Source of the DNA: Melioribacteraceae bacterium
Lineage (GTDB): Bacteria; Bacteroidota; Ignavibacteria; Ignavibacteriales; Melioribacteraceae
DNA length: 64,000 bases
Direction of reading: 5' to 3'
Assembly (NCBI GenBank): GCA_021739765.1
Contig: JAIPBD010000009.1
Span: forward strand, 1-64,000
Shown: piece after piece, positions 17,687 to 27,935 of the stretch
How the letters are laid out: each line of letters starts with the position of its first letter
How positions within the stretch are numbered: position 1 is the first letter of the stretch
Program-made: the position numbers and the translations under genes
Notes under the pieces: generated by a model
The model's database searches: none
What the model saw: the letters and a program-made list of their open reading frames with translations, nothing else
Told to the model about the DNA's origin: nothing

Positions 17687-20600
17687 ATGCAAAAAAAATA
17701 TGTAATTGAAGATTTTCACAAAAATTCAAATTTCGCAAGCTTTCTACCAGGTGTTGCAGGATTAAAGGGAATTCCAATGTGGGTATTCTACGTTAATCGG
17801 GGGCAGGCAATTGCCAGTTTTGGTATAGAAAGTAAGGATAACTCCATTATGGAGTTTTTTCCCGCGAATAAATCTTACCAGCAAGTCTCATCCGTAGGTT
17901 TCAGAACTTTCGTAAAAAAAACTACCGGCTCAAAGAATGAAATAGTTGAACCATTTTCTCAAAACTCCCTTCGTAATTCAGCTACTTCCATGTCGATTGG
18001 AATGAATGAATTGGTTATCAGGGAAGTTAATCCCGTAAATGGAATTCAAACAACGATTACATATTTCACGATTCCAAATGATAACATCGCGGCTCTTGCT
18101 CGTCGCGTTTCCCTTAAAAATATCTCCCCCGATAAAATAGTGGGCGAATATTTAGATGGAATGCCTGTGGTTATCCCATTCGGTGTAAATAATTTTTTTA
18201 TGAAAGAAATGGCGAATACAGCGGTTGCTTGGATGGGAGTTACAAATTACGAAAACAAGATTCCTTATTACAAAATTCATTCATCAATTGAGGATAAACC
18301 CGAAGTTGAAGAATTTGAGGCCGGAAACTTTTACCTGACAACAGAACACCGGCAGGGGAATGATATTTTATTATCCGCTATCATCGATCCGAAAATTATT
18401 TTTGAATATGATAATTCTTTTACTTTTCCGTACGGTTTGGATAATCATAATTTGTCGGACTTATTCGAAAGAAAACAAAATTCACTCGGGCAATTACCTT
18501 GTGGCTTTTTTGGAAATAAATTTAACCTCGAACCGGGTGAAACTCTTAATTATTCCTCAATTATTGGAAATATTGATGATGTTAAATTTCTAAATATGAG
18601 GCAAGACGAATTAAAAAGTGATTCGTATTTTACTCAAAAACACGCAGAAGCCATTCGATTGACGGATGCTCTCACTTCAACGATGGAAACTAAAACATCG
18701 GATGAAAATTTTAATCTTTACTGCAGACAAAATTATTTGGATAACCTTTTGCGAGGCGGCAAGCCGATTATTTTCAATGGTAAAGAAAGGGATATTGTTT
18801 ATTACATCTATTCCAGAAAGCATGGTGACCTTGAAAGAGATTATAATTTTTTCAAATTGGCGGCAGAGTACTATTCGCAAGGAAACGGAAATTTTCGTGA
18901 TGTTAACCAAAATCGAAGGTCAGACTTACTCTTAAATCCATCCGTCGGTGACTATCTGATAAGAACTTTTATGAATTTTATTCAGATTGACGGTAATAAT
19001 CCGTTGGTGATAAAAGGCGCGACTCTTTCGATTGCAGAAATAAACGATCTCGAATCCATTTTGAATGAAGTGTCCGAGCAGGAAAACAAGGAAAAGTTAA
19101 AAGAGCTGCTGAGTGATGATTTTACTCTGGGGAAATTATTGAAGCTAATTGAAAATTATTCAATCAGTCTCAATTCCGATGTTGATGAGTTTATCAGTTT
19201 AGTTCTGTCCAAATCTGTTCAAAATTCTGATGCGGATTTTGGAGAAGGTTATTGGATTGATCATTGGACATACAATTTAGATTTGATGGACAAGTACTTG
19301 ACGATTTTCCCGGATAAAGTTGAAGAATTGTTCTATTCGACGAAGGATTATACATTTTTTGATAATTATGCTTTTGTTGAACCGCGCTCAGAACGGTATG
19401 TAATGGTTCAAGGGAAAATCAGACAATTACACTCAATTCATGAAGACGAAAAGAAAAAGGAATTGATTGATTCGAGAAAATCAAACAAAAATTTGCTTCA
19501 TACAAATGATCGCACAATCTATAAAACAGATTTATTCTCGAAGTTGATCCATCTTTCGGTTCTGAAATTTTGCACCATCGATTCTTTTGGGATGGGCATC
19601 GAAATGGAATCCGAAAAACCGGGATGGTACGACGCGCTGAACGGTTTACCCGGAATGTTTGGTTCAAGCATGTCTGAAACTGTAGAATTGCAACGCTTAC
19701 TCAAATTAATTTTGAGTATAAACGGGAAGTATAAAAGAAACGCAAAACTACCCACAGAATTCTATGAATTATTCAAATCAGTTCAAGATACGCTCTCGAA
19801 CGAAGTTTCAGCTTTTGAACGATGGGATTTACTGAACTCAGCGAAGGAAAAATTTCGCTCTAAAGTAACATATAGTATCCAAGGTGATGAAAAAGAATTG
19901 AGTGCCGATGATGTCAACAATATGGCTGAAAAAATGCTTGCCGTTGTTGCCGAAGGAATCAAAAATGCTGAAGCGGTTAACAACAATATTCTTCCTACAT
20001 ATTTTTATTATGATGCTGAGAATTATGAAATTCAAACCAATTCGGCAGGCGAAGAACTGGTAAATGAGAAAAGACAGAAAAAAGTTAAAATAAATAAGTT
20101 CAAGCAAACTCCATTGCCTTTGTTTTTAGAAGGCGTGGTAAAATCCTTAAAGTCTAAAAATGTTGAAGACGCCAAAGTTCTTCTTACTAAAGTTAAAACC
20201 ACCGGTCTATACGACAAAAAATTAAAAATGTATAAGGTTAATGCAAGCCTACTTTCAATGCCGCATTCTATCGGCAGAACCAGGGCATTTACTCCGGGTT
20301 GGTTGGAGAATGAATCGATCTTCCTGCATATGCATTATAAATTTGTACTCGCGATGTTGAAAAGTGGATTGTACACTGATTTTCTAAACGAGATGAGAGA
20401 TGTTCTTGTTCCATTTTTCAAAAGAGAAGTTTACGGAAGAAGCATTCTGGAAAACAGTTCGTTTATTGCAAGCAGTGTTCACCCTGATGAATCAATCCAC
20501 GGGAAAGGATTTGTAGCGCGGCTCTCCGGCTCCACCGCGGAGTTTATCGAAATTTGGTTTCTTATGTTTGTCGGCAAATCGCCGTTCAGTCTGGACGAAT

Positions 20601-20875
20601 CCGGCAATTTGCAATTTAAACTCTCACCAACTCTTCCTTTTTGGTTATTTAATGGAAATAGTGGTGTATCTTTTCGTTTATTTGATAATATTGAAGTGAT
20701 CTATAAAAATAATACAGGAAAAGATGTTTTCCCCGGAAGCGGTTCGAAAATAGCTAAATATGAAATTTACAACGGGGAATCTGTCGAAGAAATAGATTCC
20801 GATTATGTGGATCAAAACTTCGCAATTCAAATCAGAGACCGAAAGGTTGATAAAATTATAGCAACTATTGAATAA
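17687..20875 (+). CDS. Large GH-Q-clan beta-glucan phosphorylase (GH149/GH161-like)
   Basis: A 1062-residue protein without signal peptide, so cytoplasmic. It has the long N-terminal beta-sandwich plus (alpha/alpha)6-barrel layout of inverting glycoside phosphorylases. Motifs include YSRKHGDLERDYNFF and YYSQGNGNFRDVNQNRR in the middle and GWYDALNGLPGMFGSS around D649, the likely general acid. The length and these motifs fit the beta-1,3-oligoglucan phosphorylase families GH149/GH161 better than classical ~800-residue GH94. It would split beta-glucan oligosaccharides with phosphate to glucose 1-phosphate. The next gene, 8 bases on, is a second, distinct phosphorylase. The family split is from memory and not certain. 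Confidence 0.75.
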   Translation: MQKKYVIEDFHKNSNFASFLPGVAGLKGIPMWVFYVNRGQAIASFGIESKDNSIMEFFPANKSYQQVSSVGFRTFVKKTTGSKNEIVEPFSQNSLRNSATSMSIGMNELVIREVNPVNGIQTTITYFTIPNDNIAALARRVSLKNISPDKIVGEYLDGMPVVIPFGVNNFFMKEMANTAVAWMGVTNYENKIPYYKIHSSIEDKPEVEEFEAGNFYLTTEHRQGNDILLSAIIDPKIIFEYDNSFTFPYGLDNHNLSDLFERKQNSLGQLPCGFFGNKFNLEPGETLNYSSIIGNIDDVKFLNMRQDELKSDSYFTQKHAEAIRLTDALTSTMETKTSDENFNLYCRQNYLDNLLRGGKPIIFNGKERDIVYYIYSRKHGDLERDYNFFKLAAEYYSQGNGNFRDVNQNRRSDLLLNPSVGDYLIRTFMNFIQIDGNNPLVIKGATLSIAEINDLESILNEVSEQENKEKLKELLSDDFTLGKLLKLIENYSISLNSDVDEFISLVLSKSVQNSDADFGEGYWIDHWTYNLDLMDKYLTIFPDKVEELFYSTKDYTFFDNYAFVEPRSERYVMVQGKIRQLHSIHEDEKKKELIDSRKSNKNLLHTNDRTIYKTDLFSKLIHLSVLKFCTIDSFGMGIEMESEKPGWYDALNGLPGMFGSSMSETVELQRLLKLILSINGKYKRNAKLPTEFYELFKSVQDTLSNEVSAFERWDLLNSAKEKFRSKVTYSIQGDEKELSADDVNNMAEKMLAVVAEGIKNAEAVNNNILPTYFYYDAENYEIQTNSAGEELVNEKRQKKVKINKFKQTPLPLFLEGVVKSLKSKNVEDAKVLLTKVKTTGLYDKKLKMYKVNASLLSMPHSIGRTRAFTPGWLENESIFLHMHYKFVLAMLKSGLYTDFLNEMRDVLVPFFKREVYGRSILENSSFIASSVHPDESIHGKGFVARLSGSTAEFIEIWFLMFVGKSPFSLDESGNLQFKLSPTLPFWLFNGNSGVSFRLFDNIEVIYKNNTGKDVFPGSGSKIAKYEIYNGESVEEIDSDYVDQNFAIQIRDRKVDKIIATIE

Positions 20876-20883
20876 GTAAAACT

Positions 20884-23607
20884 ATGAATAAAACTACAGA
20901 TACAAAATGGGAGTTTCTTGATGATGAAGGAACTTATAGAGTCTCAAATTCAGATAAATATAGTTACCTGTACTTTCCTTTAGTAAACGAAAATGGATTT
21001 AATTCTTCAATAACGCCCGAACTTAGAGGAGATATAAAAAAAGATTTAAATTCATACTTAATGGTTCCCGCGATTGTTGAGGATATACAAAATTCAATGT
21101 ATGGCAGAAATTTTTGGTTGAAGATTAACCAAAAAACGATTTGGTCAGCAGTTGGAAATTCTGCCAAGCAAATCCAAAAGAAGAACGGAAAGAGTAAGGA
21201 TTCTGTTGTTACACAATTAGGGTTTTTATATCATAAACTGATAAGAACAAACTCTAAATATGGACTAGAATCAGAGATAACTTCATTTATTCCCGCAGAA
21301 AAGATAAACGCGGAATTGACAGAAATAAAATTGACCAACAGATCGGAGCTTCCGATAGAGATCGAACTAACTTCAGCTATTCCAATTTATGCCCGCTCTG
21401 CCGACACGGTAAGAGATCATCGACACGTAACCAGTTTATTAAATGTAATTGAAACTGTTGCGAGTGGTGTGAAGGTAAAACCAACTTTATCCTTTGATGA
21501 AAGAGGACACACAATAAATGAATTGATTTATTCGGTATTAGGTTATGATGAAAAAGGGAATGTTCCCGTTGGGTTTTATCCGGTTGCCGAAGATTTTGTG
21601 GGTGAAGGAGGTTCTTTTTATTCTCCTCATGCTTTAAAATTGAATGATGATTCTCTTGTAAAATCCGGTAAAACTATTAGCGGATATGAAGCCTTGGGCG
21701 GATTAAAATTTTCTAAAGTTACAATTAAGCCTAACTCAAGTTTTAGTTACTATTTCAGTTTTGGAATTGATAATTCGCAATCGGAAGTTGATTATAAAAC
21801 CATCCTTAATAAAAAAACATTTCAACTTCTATTCGATGAAACAAAGGAAAAATGGAACACGAAACTTCAAAATATAAAATTAAATACTGCTGATAAAAAT
21901 TTTGATAATTGGTTCAAATGGGTTTCACTTCAACCAACTTTTCGCAGAATAATGGGTAATTCCTATTTGCCTTATCATGATTATGGCAGAGGCGGAAGAG
22001 GTTGGAGAGATTTATGGCAGGACTTACTATCGATGCTTTTGATGGATGCCGCCGATGTTTCATCTCTTCTTCTTAATAATTTTGGCGGAATTAGAATTGA
22101 TGGAACAAACGCTACAATTATCGGCAGGCAACCCGGTGAATTTAAAGCGGACCGAAATAACATTCCTAGAGTTTGGATGGATCACGCGGCCTGGCCGCTT
22201 TACACGGTTGACCTCTATTTGAATCAAACAGGCGATTTGAAATTATTGTTTGAAGAAGCAACGTATTTTAAAGATCAATATGAACAACGATGCAAGAAAA
22301 TAACTACGGAATGGGATCCGAAGGATACACGGCAGAAAACCAGATCCGGTGAACTTTATTTTGGAACAGTGTTGGAACATTTGTTATTGCAGAATTTGAC
22401 TTCATTTTTCAATGTCGGCGCCAACAACAATCTTTTGTTGGAAGGTGCAGATTGGAATGATGGTTTGGATATGGGTACCGAAAAAGGTGAAAGTGTCGCT
22501 TTTACAGCATTTTATGCCGGTAATCTTGCCAAATTAGCTGAAATACTGAAGAACATCAAAAAAAGATCTGATAAAAATGAAGTAAAGTTGCTTTCGGAAA
22601 TGAAATTGTTGCTCAACACCGTAAATGAAATTGGCAAATATTCTGAGCCGGTATTTAAACAATCGATAATTAAAAAGTTTAATGAGAATGTATCAAATAA
22701 TTTTTCCGGTGAAAAATCTAATTTTCTTATCGATGATTTATGTGCTGATCTCGAAGCAAAATCCAAACACATCATTGATCATATCAGGGCAAATGAATGG
22801 ATTGAAAAGGATTCCGAAACCGGTTGGTTTAATGGCTATTACGATAACTTCGGCGATCCGCTTGAAGGATTCGTGAATGATAAAGTTAAAATGACACTTA
22901 CGGGACAAGTGTTTAATATAATGTTTGGTATCTCTACCCCGCAGCAAACCAAAAAAATAATTAATGCTGTTAATAAATACTTGTGGAGCGATGAAGTAGC
23001 CGGTTGCAAATTAAATACCGATTTCGAAAGCGTTCTTCTAAGCATGGGTCGTTCATTTGGATTCGCATACGGTCATAAAGAAAATGGCGCGATGTTTAGT
23101 CACATGAGTGTAATGTACGCCGCGGCATTACTAAAAAGAGGATTTGCGGAAGAAGGTCACAAAATCCTATTAACTATTTACAAACATTGTATTGATATTA
23201 ACAAATCAAAAATATATCCCGGCATTCCGGAATATATCGAACCCAAAGGGCGCGGGATGTATACCTATCTTACCGGATCGGCAAGTTGGTATTTTCTTGC
23301 CATTCTTACTCAGGTTTTTGGAGTGAAAGGTCATTATGGCGATCTTGCCATCGAACCAAACATCCCTGAGGAATTTTGGAATAATGACGAAGTAAGTATT
23401 CAAACCTCTTTTGCAAAACGAAAATTGAATATTCAATTCAAACGAGTTTATAATGCAAAGCATAAGTTCACGTTGTCAGTAAACAAAAAGAAGATCGGAA
23501 CCGATTCCAAACAAAATTATGTTCTAATTCAAAGAGCAATAATAGAGGAAATGGATTCGCAAAAAAATAACCACATTGAGTTGTGGATAAATAATACCGC
23601 TGAATAA
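20884..23607 (+). CDS. GH94-family disaccharide/oligoglucan phosphorylase (laminaribiose or cellobiose phosphorylase candidate)
   Basis: A 907-residue cytoplasmic protein with the GH94 layout: N-terminal beta-sandwich (with YLYFPLVNENG and ADTVRDHRHVTSLLN), helical linker and (alpha/alpha)6 barrel with YHDYGRGGRGWRDLWQD and the catalytic EGADWNDGLDMG, where D526 is the general acid. The C-terminal part has SGSASWY-type phosphate-site residues (YLTGSASWYF). Its length matches described laminaribiose phosphorylases rather than the ~810-residue cellobiose type. It is translationally adjacent to the preceding larger phosphorylase, so the pair likely handles long and short oligosaccharides. Substrate linkage is inferred from the GH16-rich context. 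Confidence 0.85.
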   Translation: MNKTTDTKWEFLDDEGTYRVSNSDKYSYLYFPLVNENGFNSSITPELRGDIKKDLNSYLMVPAIVEDIQNSMYGRNFWLKINQKTIWSAVGNSAKQIQKKNGKSKDSVVTQLGFLYHKLIRTNSKYGLESEITSFIPAEKINAELTEIKLTNRSELPIEIELTSAIPIYARSADTVRDHRHVTSLLNVIETVASGVKVKPTLSFDERGHTINELIYSVLGYDEKGNVPVGFYPVAEDFVGEGGSFYSPHALKLNDDSLVKSGKTISGYEALGGLKFSKVTIKPNSSFSYYFSFGIDNSQSEVDYKTILNKKTFQLLFDETKEKWNTKLQNIKLNTADKNFDNWFKWVSLQPTFRRIMGNSYLPYHDYGRGGRGWRDLWQDLLSMLLMDAADVSSLLLNNFGGIRIDGTNATIIGRQPGEFKADRNNIPRVWMDHAAWPLYTVDLYLNQTGDLKLLFEEATYFKDQYEQRCKKITTEWDPKDTRQKTRSGELYFGTVLEHLLLQNLTSFFNVGANNNLLLEGADWNDGLDMGTEKGESVAFTAFYAGNLAKLAEILKNIKKRSDKNEVKLLSEMKLLLNTVNEIGKYSEPVFKQSIIKKFNENVSNNFSGEKSNFLIDDLCADLEAKSKHIIDHIRANEWIEKDSETGWFNGYYDNFGDPLEGFVNDKVKMTLTGQVFNIMFGISTPQQTKKIINAVNKYLWSDEVAGCKLNTDFESVLLSMGRSFGFAYGHKENGAMFSHMSVMYAAALLKRGFAEEGHKILLTIYKHCIDINKSKIYPGIPEYIEPKGRGMYTYLTGSASWYFLAILTQVFGVKGHYGDLAIEPNIPEEFWNNDEVSIQTSFAKRKLNIQFKRVYNAKHKFTLSVNKKKIGTDSKQNYVLIQRAIIEEMDSQKNNHIELWINNTAE

Positions 23608-23688
23608 TTATAAAAATTTCAAACTATTTATAACGGCAGTTTTGAAAAGCGGACTGTTGAACTAAATAAGAAAAGTAAAAAGGGTGAT

Positions 23689-25527
23689 ATGAAGATTAAA
23701 TTGATTTTATTCGTTTTGATAGCAATTTCAAGAACGTTAGTCGCGCAAGACTGGCAGTTAGTCTGGTCTGATGAATTTGACGGGAATTCCATAAATGCTG
23801 ATAATTGGACTCACGAAATCGGAGGCAGCGGATGGGGAAATGAAGAGTTGCAGCATTATACCGATCGTTCAACAAATTCATATGTTGAAAATGGTAAATT
23901 ATACATTGTTGCTCAAAAAGAAAATTATAATGGTAACCAATACACTTCAGCTCGATTGATTACAAAAGGGAAGAAGTCTTTTAAGTATGGGAAAATAGAA
24001 GCTCTTATTAAAGTTCCTTATGGTAAGGGTATTTGGCCTGCATTTTGGACTCTAGGTACAAATATCTCATCAGTAGGTTGGCCGAAATGCGGTGAAATTG
24101 ACATTCTGGAAATGATTGGGGGCGGAACTAATGATAACACCGCTCATGCAAATCTACACTGGGATAATAATGGGCACGCGAGTTATGGCGGTTCGAAAGT
24201 GATGAGCACAAAACTTCATTATGTTAATCACAAATATTCTATTATCTGGGATGAATCAGAAATCAGATGGTATCTGAACGATGTGTTGTATCATTCCGCC
24301 GATATCAAACCAGAACATACAAGCGAATTCCACGAACCTCATTTTATAATTCTAAATGTAGCGGTTGGCGGAGTATGGCCTGGTTCTCCTGATGCAACTA
24401 CCGAATTTCCTCAACAAATGGAAGTTGATTGGGTTCGTGTTTATTCTGATGTATCAAAACTTCCATCGGTAAGTCTCCAAGATGCCGGGACGCCAAAATT
24501 GGTGGATGCATTTGGAACAGCCTCGTTTACAGCAGATGCATCGGATCCCGACGGAACTATCAGAAAAGTTGAATTATTTCATGAATCAGCCAATCTAGGA
24601 AAGTTCGAAGGGAGTGGTCCATACACATTTAACTGGGAAGACTTATATCCCGGTTGTTACAATGTTTTTGCTCGAGTTACGGATAGCGACGGGAATTCTG
24701 TTGATTCGGAACCGATCGAAGTAAAAGTTGGTAATTCTTGTGGACAGGCGCCATACTTCGGAACGGCCTGGTTTGGTTTGGATACGATCCAAGCGGAGAA
24801 TTATGACATAGGTGGAAACGGAGTCTCATATTTTGATCAAGATGATAATACGAATATTGGAGAAGTTTACAGGAAATCTGAAGGAGTGGATATAGAAGCC
24901 AATCTGGGCGGTTACAATATCGGATGGATTGATGATGGAGAATGGTTGGAGTATACCATCGAAATTAAAGACCGTGGGAATTACTCTTTTTTAGGAACGG
25001 TTGCTGCCCTGAACTCCGGTTCATCATTTACCGTTTCTATTGATGGTGGTTCAAACACAGACCCGATTGATATTGCCGCGACAAATAGTTGGACTACTTA
25101 TCGGACGGTTTTTGCTTCCGGGCTTTTTCTGATGGAAGGTTATCATGTTATTCGGGTTACGGCTGTTAAAGGGAATTTCAATTTTGATTATTTCAGATTG
25201 AAGTTAGATTTTGCCACCGGAGTTGAAAATGTCGGAGAGATAAATGAAATTCGTTTGCGCCAAAACTATCCCAATCCGTTTAATCCTAAAACAACAATCA
25301 GTTATGAAATACCTGCTGATCTAAACTCTCCCGCCAACAACAAATCGGTTAGTCTCAAAGTATATGATATGCTGGGAAATGTAGTCGCCACTCTTGTTGA
25401 TGAAGAAAAATCGCAAGGAATTTATCAGGTTGATTTTGACGCATCGTCAATTTCGAGTGGTATATATTACTACACTCTTAGAGTAGGCGAGTTTGCAGAG
25501 AGTAAAAAGATGATATTACTTAAATAG
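23689..25527 (+). CDS. GH16 laminarinase-like endo-beta-1,3-glucanase with Ig-like, CBM6 and T9SS domains
   Basis: The 612-residue product has a signal peptide (about 1-20). The GH16 domain spans residues 21-260 and has the laminarinase-type catalytic motif EIDILE, with nucleophile E136, D138 and acid/base E141, plus GKGIWPAFWTLG. An Ig-like/PKD-like module follows (about 262-350), then a CBM6-like module (about 362-510, DGEWLEYTIEI) and a T9SS sorting domain with NYPNPFNPKTT. It should cut beta-1,3-glucan (laminarin type) outside the cell. The next GH5 gene starts 9 bases on, so they form an operon. Confidence 0.9.
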   Translation: MKIKLILFVLIAISRTLVAQDWQLVWSDEFDGNSINADNWTHEIGGSGWGNEELQHYTDRSTNSYVENGKLYIVAQKENYNGNQYTSARLITKGKKSFKYGKIEALIKVPYGKGIWPAFWTLGTNISSVGWPKCGEIDILEMIGGGTNDNTAHANLHWDNNGHASYGGSKVMSTKLHYVNHKYSIIWDESEIRWYLNDVLYHSADIKPEHTSEFHEPHFIILNVAVGGVWPGSPDATTEFPQQMEVDWVRVYSDVSKLPSVSLQDAGTPKLVDAFGTASFTADASDPDGTIRKVELFHESANLGKFEGSGPYTFNWEDLYPGCYNVFARVTDSDGNSVDSEPIEVKVGNSCGQAPYFGTAWFGLDTIQAENYDIGGNGVSYFDQDDNTNIGEVYRKSEGVDIEANLGGYNIGWIDDGEWLEYTIEIKDRGNYSFLGTVAALNSGSSFTVSIDGGSNTDPIDIAATNSWTTYRTVFASGLFLMEGYHVIRVTAVKGNFNFDYFRLKLDFATGVENVGEINEIRLRQNYPNPFNPKTTISYEIPADLNSPANNKSVSLKVYDMLGNVVATLVDEEKSQGIYQVDFDASSISSGIYYYTLRVGEFAESKKMILLK

Positions 25528-25536
25528 GAATACATA

Positions 25537-26565
25537 ATGAAATCAATTTTATCAATTCTTGTAGCTCTGATTCTATTCTCCGCACATGTAAGTTGCGAAG
25601 ATTCTCCTTCCTCCGCTGAAGAACCCGAAGTTTCGAATGCGGAAACAATTGTTGGGCTGTATGGCGCATTAGCTGTTAGTGGAAAAAACATCGTGAATCA
25701 ATCGGGCGAGATAGTGGAACTTCGTGGTATGAGTCTGTTTTGGAGTCAGTGGGGTGGGAATTATTACACACGAGAAACAGTAAAATGGCTAAGAGATGAT
25801 TGGAATTGCACCATCGTAAGAGCCGCAATTGGCGTGGAAGGCGGCGGATATCTTGAAAATAAAACTGCCGAGCTGCAAAAGTTGTACACCGTTATTGATG
25901 CTTGCATAGAATTTGGTATCTACGTTATCGTTGATTGGCATGATCATCATGGAGAATCTCATCTATCAGAAGCTAAAGAATTTTTTGGAACCATCTCCCA
26001 AAAGTACGGGGCTCAACCAAATATTATATATGAAATTTACAATGAACCTCTAAATGTATCTTGGGTAAATGTGCTGAAGCCTTACTCTGAAGCGGTTATA
26101 ACTGAAATCAGAAAAAACGATCCTGATAATCTTATCATAGTCGGAACTCCGAATTGGTCGCAAGATGTTGAATCGGTTATAGGAAATAGATTGGAGGATC
26201 CTAACGTTCTTTATAGTTTTCATTTCTATTCAAGCACTCACACAGATGCGCTTAGGAATAAAGCGAGATTAGCCTTTGCGGCAAATATACCTTTGTTTGT
26301 CAGTGAATGGGGTTTGAGCGAAGCAAGCGGAACGGGCGAAATAAAAATCACCGAATCAAATGAATGGGTTGAATTTCTTGAGGAAAACAGACTTAGCTGG
26401 TGCAATTGGTCTATTATTAATAAAGATGAAACATCTGCATCGCTAAAACCGTCTACCGATTCAGTTTCCGAATGGGCTGTGGAGGAATTATCACAGTCGG
26501 GAAATATGATTCGTGATTATCTGATTCTCAAGAATGGTCCGGTTTTTGAAAATCTAAAAAACTAA
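25537..26565 (+). CDS. GH5 cellulase/endo-glucanase, predicted lipoprotein
   Basis: A compact 342-residue GH5 enzyme. The N-terminus ends in AHVSC with Cys20 as a probable lipidation site, followed by a Ser/Glu-rich linker. Catalytic residues are visible: the acid/base Glu in IYNEPL (E170) and the nucleophile in FVSEWG (E257). GMSLFWSQWG and DWHDHHGE match bacterial endo-beta-1,4-glucanases of the subfamily 2 type. Being membrane-anchored, without CBM or T9SS tail, it probably works on fragments made by the secreted enzymes. It ends 29 bases before the convergent efflux operon. Confidence 0.87.
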   Translation: MKSILSILVALILFSAHVSCEDSPSSAEEPEVSNAETIVGLYGALAVSGKNIVNQSGEIVELRGMSLFWSQWGGNYYTRETVKWLRDDWNCTIVRAAIGVEGGGYLENKTAELQKLYTVIDACIEFGIYVIVDWHDHHGESHLSEAKEFFGTISQKYGAQPNIIYEIYNEPLNVSWVNVLKPYSEAVITEIRKNDPDNLIIVGTPNWSQDVESVIGNRLEDPNVLYSFHFYSSTHTDALRNKARLAFAANIPLFVSEWGLSEASGTGEIKITESNEWVEFLEENRLSWCNWSIINKDETSASLKPSTDSVSEWAVEELSQSGNMIRDYLILKNGPVFENLKN

Positions 26566-26594
26566 TCGCTTAGAAAAATTCAAAAACTATTCAA

Positions 26595-27902
26595 TTATTG
26601 GATTACGATTTCTCCGGCTAACTGCTGGATTTCTAATATTGAAATTTTTGCTTGAAATTTAGCCGTAATCAAATTGGTCTCGGCTTGCGCTAAATTTACT
26701 TGCGCGTCACGGAATTCCAAAGAATTAATTGCGCCCGAATTGAACTTATCCATCTGTAATTGAAGATTTCTTTTCGCGGCTTTTAAGTTTGTACTTTGTA
26801 ATTGAACCGTCTCCATTCTAATTTTATAAGTCGCAAACTTTTCAATCAAATTTCCAATTAATTCATTTTCAACTTTCTTCAAGGCGAGAGATTGGATATC
26901 CAGATCAATCATTTTGCTCTGGATATCTATATCATTTCTCAATCCGTTAAAAAGATTAAATGAAAGTGTGAGACCGAGAGAACCATCAGTACTTTTTGTT
27001 GTAACATCACCGGCAAATCTCGGGCTGTCACTCGAAGTTGTTTGATCCCGGTAACCGTAACTTCCATTTAACAATAATTTTGGGTAATAATTTGATTTAC
27101 TCGATTCTACAAGATGGCTCGCCACCATTTTGTTTTGTCTCGCTATTAGCAGCAGTGAATTACGATCTTTAGCTTTTTGTTTAATTTCATCGATGTTTAA
27201 TTCAGCATTATCGAATGAAATCTCATTTTTTACATCTATGAAATTGTCTGCCGATAAACCTAGCGCAAGATTTAAGTTTTTGATAGCGAGTTCGTAATTC
27301 AGTTTCTGGTTCAACAAATTCGAAAGATCATTATTAAGAGAAACCTCAGAGTTCAGAACATCGCTTGAAGAAGCACCTCCGATTTCATTTTTCATCTTAA
27401 CTTTCTCGAAACGTATTCTTGATATTTCAACAGTTGATTTTAGTACATCAAGAAGCAACTCTTGTTGAACGGCATTATAATACATCTTTGCAATATTTAC
27501 GACATTGGCCTCAATAATTGATTTGGATTGATACTCTCCTAATTTTGTAAGTTCTTCATACCGTCTGTTATCCACAAACATTTTAAATCCATCGAAGAGT
27601 GTCCAATTTAGCGCAATTTGAGCACCGTATGAATTTGTAACCGAATTACCAAAACTGAAAGGCGAGTTAGTTTCTTGATTTGATTTTGAAGTGCCCAAAT
27701 TTCCCGATGCATCCAGGGTGGGAAGAAACCCCGACGTACCCAGCCTTGCGTTATTTTTCGAGTTTTCAAAATTTAGACGGGAAATCTGAATATCAAAATT
27801 GTTTTTTAGACCAATGCTGATTGCATCCTCTATTGATAATTCATTTTGTGCAAATAAATTAAAAATCGGGAAACTTATTAAAAGAATAACTTTTTTAATC
27901 AT
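26595..27902 (-). CDS. TolC-family outer-membrane efflux channel
   Basis: A 435-residue protein with a signal peptide (about 1-18, ending LFAQ) and two long alpha-helical hairpin repeats typical of the outer-membrane efflux protein family (LSIEDAISIGLKNNFDIQ start; second repeat begins near residue 220). It is the outer-membrane channel of the tripartite RND system and the last gene of that operon, 33 bases after the pump gene. Confidence 0.9.
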   Translation of the reverse strand: MIKKVILLISFPIFNLFAQNELSIEDAISIGLKNNFDIQISRLNFENSKNNARLGTSGFLPTLDASGNLGTSKSNQETNSPFSFGNSVTNSYGAQIALNWTLFDGFKMFVDNRRYEELTKLGEYQSKSIIEANVVNIAKMYYNAVQQELLLDVLKSTVEISRIRFEKVKMKNEIGGASSSDVLNSEVSLNNDLSNLLNQKLNYELAIKNLNLALGLSADNFIDVKNEISFDNAELNIDEIKQKAKDRNSLLLIARQNKMVASHLVESSKSNYYPKLLLNGSYGYRDQTTSSDSPRFAGDVTTKSTDGSLGLTLSFNLFNGLRNDIDIQSKMIDLDIQSLALKKVENELIGNLIEKFATYKIRMETVQLQSTNLKAAKRNLQLQMDKFNSGAINSLEFRDAQVNLAQAETNLITAKFQAKISILEIQQLAGEIVIQ

Positions 27903-27935
27903 GACTTTTACTCAAACAAAAAATATTATTGGAAA

